A DNA stretch of 5,115 nucleotides from Candidatus Eiseniibacteriota bacterium (GTDB lineage Bacteria > JAFGKV01). Below the pieces are notes generated by a model. The model was not told the DNA's origin. It saw only the letters and a program-made list of their open reading frames with translations, and did not search any database. Below are positions 1-4,921 of this stretch, one piece after another (the stretch's first letter is position 1; each line of letters starts with the position of its first letter). The translations under genes and the position numbers were made by a program. The stretch is from assembly GCA_025453925.1 (NCBI GenBank), contig JALOPK010000266.1, positions 1 through 5,115 on the forward strand, in the 5' to 3' direction.

Positions 1-935
1 GCCATCCGGTGCCGTTTGAGCTGTGCGAATGCGGCGGCGCTCATCACCAGGTGAAATGCGAGCTGCACCGCCTCGAAGGCACGGGGGAGGGAACGATTCC
101 ACTCTTGGCCGGACACACCGTAGATGAGGGCGCGACCATCTGTGGGTGCGGCGCAGAACGCGCGAGTCTCTCGGAGAACGCGCGCGGGATCGGGCGTGTG
201 CCACAAGAGGGTCGGCTCATCCGACCCTAAGCCCGGCCATGGGTGGCCGACCGACCCGCAGTCGGCGCGGGCCACATCGGCCTCTTCGCGCATCTCCGTT
301 ACCAGAGATGGGGCGATCTTCGATACCAGCGTCCGGATCCGCCCGGCCAGCATTCGCGATTCGCAGAGCGCATCACCATCCAGACGCTCCAGCATCGAGG
401 CGAGGGCCCTGGCGTTGACGGTGAGTCCAAGCTGGGTCGTGGTGGCCAGCCCCAAGGCGTAGCGGGCATCCTCCTTGCCCGCCCGGGAATCGCCCGATCC
501 GGCCATCCGCGCGGCGGCCGTGCGATACAGGGCGTGCTGATCGCGGGCGAGGGACCGGAACGCCGCGGAGAATCCTGATTCCCTCGCTTCCCGCGGGATC
601 AGGAAGTCTCCTCCTATTCGCACGTAGCGTTGCGACCGTTCCGTGTAGGATGCAAGCCGCGAGTGTTCCACGATCTCAGTGACGAGCCGGGACACGCCGA
701 TGAGGTCGAGATTGAACACGGCGTGCTCGGCCACCGACTCATGCCCCAGGTGGTGGACAATCCGTTCGATGAAGGCGCGGGCGCCGGCCAGGTCTTCCGC
801 CGCCCTGGCGCGAAGCTCGTGGACCGGACGGGAGCTTCGGCTGATTCTCGCATAGGCCGCACACACGATTTCGGGAGTGGACGCTGCCCCCTGTGCGAGA
901 CGCGGGACTGTGGCACCGGCCAGCGTGATCAGCAT
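1..935 (-). CDS. thyX: Flavin-dependent thymidylate synthase, tandem two-module form (partial, 3' end off window)
   Basis: I translated this frame by hand. It is open for 311 codons and runs off the left edge. ThyX makes dTMP from dUMP in the cytoplasm, using FAD/NADPH and methylenetetrahydrofolate. Module 1 shows an AYARISR stretch near residue 27, then GHESVAEHAVF (64-74), GVSR (80-83) and EHSRLASYTERSQRYV (90-105), matching the ThyX pattern HxS..EHa.F / SR / RHRx..S..RY. The RHR position reads EHSR. A second, ThyX-like stretch, AFHLVMSAAAFAQLKRHRM (293-311), begins at the window edge and has an intact RHR (308-310). From family knowledge, tandem ThyX proteins of about 500 residues exist, so roughly 200 codons are probably missing. 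The start is fixed: the codon before ATG at 935 is TAG (938-936), and a weak GGAAG (944-940) sits 4 nt upstream. It lies 73 nt after pgi, in the same direction, with no terminator seen. The family call is firm; the two-module reading is strong but incomplete. Confidence 0.87.
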   Translation of the reverse strand, partial: MLITLAGATVPRLAQGAASTPEIVCAAYARISRSSRPVHELRARAAEDLAGARAFIERIVHHLGHESVAEHAVFNLDLIGVSRLVTEIVEHSRLASYTERSQRYVRIGGDFLIPREARESGFSAAFRSLARDQHALYRTAAARMAGSGDSRAGKEDARYALGLATTTQLGLTVNARALASMLERLDGDALCESRMLAGRIRTLVSKIAPSLVTEMREEADVARADCGSVGHPWPGLGSDEPTLLWHTPDPARVLRETRAFCAAPTDGRALIYGVSGQEWNRSLPRAFEAVQLAFHLVMSAAAFAQLKRHRM

Positions 936-1008
936 CTAACTTCCGATCCGCATGCGATCCACGCCGCAACGAGGGGCGAACTCCAGGCCACCCATGCGCC
1001 GAGTCGCC

Positions 1009-2283
1009 TCACAGCGAGTTGAGCTTGGCCCTGACGCCCTTCTTGTAGGCCTCGACGCCGGGCTGGTCGAAGGGATTCACCCCATGAAACAGGGCCGTGA
1101 GAGCCACGGCGAGCTCGAACACGTAAAAGAGCTGACCGAGACAGAACGGATCGAGGCGGTGAGCGGTGATGCTTGTTCCCGGCACATCTCCCGCCCGATG
1201 GGCGTCCCGGGTGCCTTCCAGCGCGAGGCGATTGACGAGCCCAAGCGCCCGCCCGCCAACGAGGTCCAAGCCGTCCGCCACGGGTCCCGACCGGGGGATG
1301 ACCGGCTCGGCGTCGTACTCCTCAAAGGCCAGGAATGTCTCCTGGATCATGCGCCGACCATCCTGGAGGTACTGGCCGATGCTGTGGAGGTCGGTGGTGA
1401 GGGTAAGCACGGATGGCCAGATGCCGGCGCCGTTCTTCCCCTCGCTTTCACCCGCCAGCTGGCGCCACCACTCGCCGAACAGGCTGAGCTCGGGGCCCGG
1501 CAGCGTGAGCACCTCGACACACCGTCCGCGCTGCTCCATGACGCAGCGGGCCGCCGCATAGATGACCGCGGGATCATCTTCAGCGGAGGCGGATTCCGCC
1601 CCGCGCTGCACGTCGCCCGCCCCCGAGACCAGTGCCCGCACGTCGATACCCGCTGCGGCCAGGGGGAGCAATCCCACCGGGCTCAGCACCGAGAAACGCC
1701 CCCCCACGGTGGAAGGGATGTCCATCGTCTCGACACCACGGTCCTGCGCCCATAGGCGGAGGGCGCCCTGGGCCGGGTCGGTGGTCACGACGACGCGCTC
1801 AGTCCACGCATCACCGTAGCGGGTCTGGGCATGCTGGGCGAGAATCCTGAATGCGAGGGCTGGTTCCATGGTGCCGCCGCTCTTGGAGATGACATTGATC
1901 ATGTAGTCGCGGCCGTCCAGAGCCTCGACGAGGCGACGGGCCATCACCGGGCTCAGAGACCAGCCGGCCCATTGGAGCTCCACGCCGTCGAGGCCACGCC
2001 CCAAAGCCTCATACGCGGCTCGGGCCCCCAGGTACGAACCTCCGATTCCCACCACCACCAGCGTGGCCGACTCGGCGGCAATCCGGCGCCCCATCCCGGC
2101 GATGCGATCCAGGGTCGGTTCCATTTCCGCGGGCAGCCGAAGCCAGCCGGTGAATTCCGCCCCAGGGGTTGTTCCGTCGAGGAGGCATGCCTTGAGACGA
2201 CCCATCATCTCGATGATGAGCCCGAACTCCCGGGAGTCAGCGTTTAACCCTTCCAGTTGTATGTGGGGGCTCAGGTTCGGCAT
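1009..2283 (-). CDS. pgi: Glucose-6-phosphate isomerase (short Bacillus-like type)
   Basis: This 424-residue cytoplasmic enzyme interconverts glucose-6-phosphate and fructose-6-phosphate in glycolysis/gluconeogenesis. Motifs run in family order: GIGGSYLGARA (79-89), sugar-phosphate loop SKSGGTMEP (133-141), VGGRFSVLSPVGLLP (193-207, first PGI signature), AGESEGKNG (277-285) with E279 as likely catalytic base, TTDLHSIGQYLQDG (296-309) with H300 as the ring-opening histidine, and NPFDQPGVEAYKK (403-415) with K414 matching the conserved C-terminal lysine. By family knowledge these are the PGI active-site residues, and all are present. The length fits the short form (about 420-450) rather than the roughly 550-residue E. 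coli form. The frame stays open upstream to an ATG at 2517, but that extension overlaps the preceding gene. ATG 2283 is preceded 5 nt upstream by GAGG and gives a normal N-terminus. The loop reads SGG where SGT is usual; otherwise intact. Confidence 0.97.
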   Translation of the reverse strand: MPNLSPHIQLEGLNADSREFGLIIEMMGRLKACLLDGTTPGAEFTGWLRLPAEMEPTLDRIAGMGRRIAAESATLVVVGIGGSYLGARAAYEALGRGLDGVELQWAGWSLSPVMARRLVEALDGRDYMINVISKSGGTMEPALAFRILAQHAQTRYGDAWTERVVVTTDPAQGALRLWAQDRGVETMDIPSTVGGRFSVLSPVGLLPLAAAGIDVRALVSGAGDVQRGAESASAEDDPAVIYAAARCVMEQRGRCVEVLTLPGPELSLFGEWWRQLAGESEGKNGAGIWPSVLTLTTDLHSIGQYLQDGRRMIQETFLAFEEYDAEPVIPRSGPVADGLDLVGGRALGLVNRLALEGTRDAHRAGDVPGTSITAHRLDPFCLGQLFYVFELAVALTALFHGVNPFDQPGVEAYKKGVRAKLNSL

Positions 2284-2285
2284 CG

Positions 2286-3968
2286 TTACCTCACCACCAC
2301 CAAAGGCAAAACCCCGCTGCGCGAGTCTCCCCGCCAGACCAGGAGATAGGTGCCCGGAGGCATGAGGGAAGTGGGAATAGGGCTCTGAAGCGCTGCAGCA
2401 TCGAGGATCTTCAACTGCTGCCGGCCGGCGAGATCGTAGAGCGAGACCTGATCGAGGCGAAGGCCCCGCGGAGCACGCAGGCTGAACGATGACGCCGCGG
2501 GGTTGGGAGTGATGCACAGGGTCAGATGGGTCGGGGAGGGAGAACCGGCGCCCGCCGCGGGTGACGGCAGCACGTCAGTGCGCAGCCCGGCATCCCACAC
2601 GCCATCCAACCCGAAGTGAAGAAGGTTGAGTGGCGCCGGTTCGCCGTAGAGGAGCCTTTCGTCACTGCAGAGGAGCGCATAGTCGCCCGCTGCCGTCACC
2701 GGGCCGGTGGCCTCCAGGAAGGCCTCGCTCCCCGGTGTCGACGTGAGCGTAGCCGGCACCGTCCATGTCCCCGTGCCGACATCGTGGCCACACGCCCAGA
2801 TATCCAGATTGGTGCCGTCTTCCGACAGATCCGACCACAGCACGACGGCGTTGTCGCCAGCGAGGATTGCCGTCGGCCAGTCTGGGGTGTCGTACGCGCG
2901 TGCCGAATCGACCATGGCACGCCCGACATAGGTCGTCTGCCAGCCGGAGCCGGTGAGATAGGAGCACAGGAGCGCGCGCGCCGACGGCCACACGCGTTCC
3001 TCGGCGGAAGACGTATCCGCGGATGCCCGGCGGGCCGTCCAGAACACCAGGGGCGTTGCTCCGGCGTACGTGAGCTGCACGCCATACCACGAAGTGCCAC
3101 CGCGGAACGAGCCGTAGGGCATTCGGCCTGGGGTATCCCCCAGCGCGGATCCATGCGCTTCGGCAGGGAGAAGCACGAGGTCGTCCCAGGTCGCGCCTCC
3201 GTCGCGGCTGGTGGTCATCCATGGCTGAAGCCCGATGTGGATGGAATCGCCCACTTCGGCAAGGACACACGCGGTGATCTCGCCGAGAGGGCCGATTGCG
3301 ATGGGCGTCGGGCCCCCGGCGCATGTGTCGGGCCTGGGCATGGCGGACGACCAGGCCTCCGGCGCCGGTGCGAAGGAGGTGTCGCCGTCTTCGAAGGTGA
3401 ACAGATATGAATCCCATGTCGTCGGGTCCCATACCGAAAGGGCGAGCAGGCCGCCCGAGGCGGCGGGAATGCCCAGCGCCGGGTCATGATGCGCGGATGC
3501 CGAGTCCGGCGCCGGATCTGTCACGGCGAAGCCCGTGTCGCTGCACGAGTCGGGGGACAGGGGCTCCAGGGTCTGGAAGAACGAGTAGGGATTTACGCGA
3601 GCGCATGGCTGCACGATGGTGGACAAGACCGGGGGGCCGAACTGCTCGGGCGTGACTACCCCGGGGAAGGAGAAGCAGAGCGCCATGGTGTCACAGGGAC
3701 CGACCGCGGTCATCTCCCGCCACTCGCTGCCGACGGACGCAGTGTACATGACCTTCAACCCCGTGTCCGCGGGAATTGCCACGGTCAAGCCCCCGTCCGT
3801 GGTGCCGCTGATGCTGGGGCAGAAGGCGGGGATGAGTTGCTGGGGGCTGGTCAGAATGGCGAGGCTATCGCCGGCGATAGACCCCGCTCGGGGATGAAAC
3901 GTGGGGATCACTTCGGGGAAACGCCCCGTGGAGAGCAGTGCGAACATGCACATCAGAAGAGCAGTCAC
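2286..3968 (-). CDS. Secreted Asp-box (sialidase/BNR-like) protein with C-terminal FlgD-Ig/T9SS-type sorting domain
   Basis: This 560-residue protein is probably exported. Residues 3-12 form a short hydrophobic stretch resembling a signal peptide, but no Lys/Arg precedes it. The middle is rich in Trp, Gly, Asp and Thr and predicted beta-rich. SRDGGATW (254-261) is a perfect Asp-box (SxDxGxTW), typical of sialidase/BNR beta-propellers, and a second segment, VVLWSDLSEDG then NLDIW (375-391), resembles propeller strands of such proteins. The final ~78 residues (483-560), with ITPNPAASSFSL, VSLYDLAGRQ and PPGTYLLVWRG, match the FlgD-Ig/type IX sorting-domain pattern that directs outer-membrane export or attachment in FCB bacteria. 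I see no catalytic signature, so its ligand or substrate is unknown and 'sialidase' should not be assumed. Twelve cysteines fit an extracytoplasmic protein. The start is GTG: an in-frame TGA lies two codons upstream and a strong SD precedes it. It is first in the minus-strand run, 2 nt before pgi. Confidence 0.85.
   Translation of the reverse strand: MTALLMCMFALLSTGRFPEVIPTFHPRAGSIAGDSLAILTSPQQLIPAFCPSISGTTDGGLTVAIPADTGLKVMYTASVGSEWREMTAVGPCDTMALCFSFPGVVTPEQFGPPVLSTIVQPCARVNPYSFFQTLEPLSPDSCSDTGFAVTDPAPDSASAHHDPALGIPAASGGLLALSVWDPTTWDSYLFTFEDGDTSFAPAPEAWSSAMPRPDTCAGGPTPIAIGPLGEITACVLAEVGDSIHIGLQPWMTTSRDGGATWDDLVLLPAEAHGSALGDTPGRMPYGSFRGGTSWYGVQLTYAGATPLVFWTARRASADTSSAEERVWPSARALLCSYLTGSGWQTTYVGRAMVDSARAYDTPDWPTAILAGDNAVVLWSDLSEDGTNLDIWACGHDVGTGTWTVPATLTSTPGSEAFLEATGPVTAAGDYALLCSDERLLYGEPAPLNLLHFGLDGVWDAGLRTDVLPSPAAGAGSPSPTHLTLCITPNPAASSFSLRAPRGLRLDQVSLYDLAGRQQLKILDAAALQSPIPTSLMPPGTYLLVWRGDSRSGVLPLVVVR
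2288..2295 (-). promoter_or_regulatory. Ribosome binding site of pgi inside the upstream gene
   Basis: Read on the minus strand, GGTGAGGT lies 5 nt (counted from GAGG) before the ATG at 2283 and overlaps the last codons and stop of the secreted-protein gene. It decides the pgi start against the longer open frame and implies that ribosomes ending the first gene can re-initiate on pgi. Confidence 0.75.
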
Positions 3969-3970
3969 GT

Positions 3971-3979
3971 ATCACCTCC
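3971..3979 (-). promoter_or_regulatory. Strong ribosome binding site for the secreted-protein gene
   Basis: On the minus strand GGAGGTGAT is a nine-base match to the anti-Shine-Dalgarno complement, with 6 nt between GGAGG and the GTG at 3968. Together with the in-frame TGA at 3974-3972 it fixes the GTG start. It is the strongest SD in the window. Confidence 0.8.
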
Positions 3980-4006
3980 GAAACGGTCACTCCTACGAAG
4001 ACATGG

Positions 4007-4043
4007 TGTCAGGGCAATGAAGGCAGGCGACACATCCCTGACA
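4007..4043. repeat. 8-bp inverted repeat across the operon promoter (possible operator)
   Basis: TGTCAGGG (4007-4014) and CCCTGACA (4036-4043) are perfect reverse complements separated by 21 bp. One arm overlaps the candidate -35 and the other the expected start site, so the -10 lies between them. That is a plausible layout for a repressor-binding pair. No regulator is identified. Confidence 0.4.
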
Positions 4044-4044
4044 A
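4016..4044 (-). promoter_or_regulatory. Candidate sigma70-type promoter of the minus-strand operon
   Basis: On the minus strand TTGTCA (4044-4039, five of six to TTGACA) is followed after exactly 17 bp by TTCATT (4021-4016, three of six to TATAAT). Transcription would begin near 4009 and give a leader of about 40 nt before the SD. The -35 is good and the -10 weak; the call rests on spacing and position, and no sigma-factor preference is known for this organism. Confidence 0.35.
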
Positions 4045-4060
4045 GCGCGGCTACGGACGA

Positions 4061-4087
4061 CCCATGGGATACCGGGATCCATGGATC
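4061..4087. repeat. Paired palindromes centred on CCATGG
   Basis: CCCATGGG (4061-4068) is an 8-bp palindrome and GATCCATGGATC (4076-4087) is a perfect 12-bp palindrome. Both share the core CCATGG, spaced 17 bp apart. They lie just upstream of the candidate operon promoter. The role is unknown; regulator half-sites are possible, and so is chance. Confidence 0.4.
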
Positions 4088-4136
4088 ACGCGCGGGAATG
4101 TGGGCGGGCCACGAGAGACCGAGGGGGTGAGGCTGA

Positions 4137-4164
4137 GGGACGCAGGGGCGAGGGACGCGCCGGG
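4137..4164 (+). other. Potential G-quadruplex motif with GAGGGACGC direct repeat
   Basis: Four G-tracts of three or four (4137-4139, 4145-4148, 4152-4154, 4162-4164) are separated by loops of 5, 3 and 7 nt, satisfying the G3+N1-7 rule. GAGGGACGC occurs twice (4135-4143 and 4150-4158) with a 15-bp period. It lies on the plus strand in the middle of the divergent region. GC-rich DNA yields such motifs by chance, so function is unproven. Confidence 0.45.
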
Positions 4165-4232
4165 AGCGCGCACTCTGGGAAACGAGGGGTGCCGCCCGCG
4201 AGGATCGGAAGGCGTTCGGCCATCGGCCGTCG

Positions 4233-4263
4233 CGGATGTTTGGCCCCAGTGGCGGAACATCCG
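4233..4263. repeat. Inverted repeat of CGGATGTT upstream of the DUF4446 promoter candidate
   Basis: CGGATGTT (4233-4240) and AACATCCG (4256-4263) are perfect 8-bp arms around a 15-bp spacer, ending 17 bp before the TTGACA hexamer. A third CGGATGT occurs at 4311-4317. The position suits an activator or repressor site. No regulator is identified. Confidence 0.4.
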
Positions 4264-4280
4264 GCTCGTGCGGGGTGACC

Positions 4281-4309
4281 TTGACACTTCTGGAGAGAAG
4301 TCGTACTTG
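4281..4309 (+). promoter_or_regulatory. Candidate promoter of the DUF4446 gene
   Basis: A perfect TTGACA stands at 4281-4286. At 17 bp spacing the -10 position reads TACTTG (4304-4309), matching TATAAT only at the first two bases. A start near 4316 would give a leader of about 120 nt. The weak -10 lies within the 4299-4323 dyad, so activity may depend on a regulator, or the hexamer may be fortuitous. Confidence 0.35.
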
Positions 4310-4323
4310 CCGGATGTACGACT
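4299..4323. repeat. 8-9-8 dyad over the DUF4446 promoter (possible operator)
   Basis: AGTCGTAC (4299-4306) and GTACGACT (4316-4323) are perfect reverse complements around a 9-nt centre that contains CCGGAT. The dyad covers the -10 and expected start site behind TTGACA, a classic position for a dimeric repressor. As RNA it could also fold into an 8-bp hairpin. Confidence 0.5.
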
Positions 4324-4343
4324 CTGAGATCGAAGGAAGCCCA

Positions 4344-4371
4344 CACTGGCCGCGCCGAGGCGTGGCCAGTG
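4344..4371 (+). other. Strong 12-bp hairpin in the DUF4446 leader
   Basis: The arms 4344-4355 and 4360-4371 (CACTGGCC outward, GGCCAGTG returning) pair with eleven Watson-Crick pairs and one G-U around a CGAG tetraloop. It ends 64 nt before the start codon. No U-tract follows on either strand, so it is not a standard intrinsic terminator. A GGCCCG/CGGGCC pairing (4381-4386 with 4404-4409) could form a second, weaker stem before the SD. Possible roles are a leader-control or mRNA-stability element. Confidence 0.5.
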
Positions 4372-4422
4372 CCGCATGGTGGCCCGCCTTGGCTTTCGCC
4401 CCCCGGGCCGAAACCCCCCAAC

Positions 4423-4427
4423 AAGGA
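4423..4427 (+). promoter_or_regulatory. Ribosome binding site of the DUF4446 gene
   Basis: AAGGA lies 8 nt before the ATG at 4436. It favours this start over the in-frame ATG at 4376, which would add 20 Arg/Pro-rich residues in front of the membrane segment, and over the ATG at 4469. Confidence 0.65.
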
Positions 4428-4435
4428 ATCAAACG

Positions 4436-4921
4436 ATGATCACAGTGTTCGGCCGGCTGGATCCCAGCATGATCGCGATCGGCGCTGCGATCGGGCTTCT
4501 ATGGTTGATCGCGCTCCAGGTTCTCTGCATCGTGCTCTGGCTGAAGCTGCGCAGGATCTTCCGCGGGAAGGGCGCATCCGATCTCGAGGCCGTTATGGCC
4601 GGGCACGGGGCGGAACTGGATGCCATTCATCGCCGTGAGCACGATACGAAGGAGACCATTGCCCGGATCCGTGCGCACCTTGATCGTGCGCTCTCGCAGG
4701 TCAATGTCATCCGCTTCAACCCGTTCGGCGCAGGCGTCGCGGAGCAGAGCTTCACTGTGGCGCTCCTCGACAGCATGGGCAGCGGCGTGGTCATGACCTG
4801 TCTCCAGAGTGGTGACGGCAGCTCCCGCGTCTACGGGAAGCCCGTGGAGCAGCGTATCTCGGCTCACAGGCTCTCCCCCGAGGAAGAGAAAGCAATCGAC
4901 GAAGCCATGAAGATTCGGTGA
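4436..4921 (+). CDS. DUF4446 family membrane-anchored protein
   Basis: This 161-residue protein has the DUF4446 layout: one N-terminal membrane helix (about 12-36), a basic stop-transfer KLRRIFRGK (37-45), a heptad-like helical linker (about 46-90) and a small conserved cytoplasmic domain. In that domain VIRFNPF (91-97), SFTVALLDSMGSGVVMTCL (105-123) and RVYGKPV (131-137) followed by LSPEEEKAI (146-154) match the family pattern of R(y/f)(n/d)aF, FS.aLLD..GnGvv.tsl, sR.Y.KPi and LS.EE..A. The molecular function is unknown. From family knowledge it is common in Firmicutes and relatives, often near parB; that neighbourhood is not visible here. The gene is transcribed away from the minus-strand operon, stands alone as far as the window shows, and is preceded by a hairpin-bearing leader. 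The family assignment is from memory of the pattern; function is not inferred. Confidence 0.85.
   Translation: MITVFGRLDPSMIAIGAAIGLLWLIALQVLCIVLWLKLRRIFRGKGASDLEAVMAGHGAELDAIHRREHDTKETIARIRAHLDRALSQVNVIRFNPFGAGVAEQSFTVALLDSMGSGVVMTCLQSGDGSSRVYGKPVEQRISAHRLSPEEEKAIDEAMKIR

Larger units (their letters stand above)
3969..4435. other. Divergent intergenic control region (467 bp, no gene)
   Basis: This gap lies between the start of the minus-strand operon and the start of the DUF4446 gene. Several frames are open here on both strands, but their translations are Arg/Pro/Ser/Gly-rich, resemble no family I know and overlap one another, as expected for GC-rich non-coding DNA. What it does hold is one promoter candidate for each direction and a dense set of dyads, palindromes and G-tracts, listed separately. 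Confidence 0.8.

Noticed and set aside
9-578. Plus-strand open frames of 73-112 codons near the left edge
   Set aside because: They are antisense shadows of the partial thyX gene, which runs through the edge without a stop.
589-598. TCCCGCGGGA palindrome
   Set aside because: It lies inside thyX, where the codons read a plausible I-P-R, and needs no regulatory explanation.
630-1022. Plus-strand 130-codon and minus-strand 100-codon (614-916) and 76-codon (739-969) frames
   Set aside because: They overlap the thyX frame, whose translation matches ThyX motifs over its whole visible length, and have no similarity themselves.
952-1755. 267-codon plus-strand open frame antisense to pgi
   Set aside because: The opposite strand encodes a complete, motif-rich PGI. 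This frame has no recognisable domain and is a GC-driven shadow.
2284-2517. N-terminal extension of pgi to an ATG at 2517
   Set aside because: The 78 extra residues are His/Pro/Arg/Ser-rich, overlap the sorting domain of the upstream gene and lie before the good SD and ATG at 2283.
2616-3410. 264-codon plus-strand frame and 256-codon minus-strand frame (2662-3432) within the secreted-protein gene
   Set aside because: Both are Arg-rich and lack family features. The 560-codon frame has a strong SD, an Asp-box and a sorting domain, so the others are shadows.
3965-4432. 155-codon minus-strand frame filling the intergenic region
   Set aside because: Its composition is Arg/Pro/Ser-rich and it covers both promoter candidates. 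It ends on the SD of the next gene, and competing frames are equally long.
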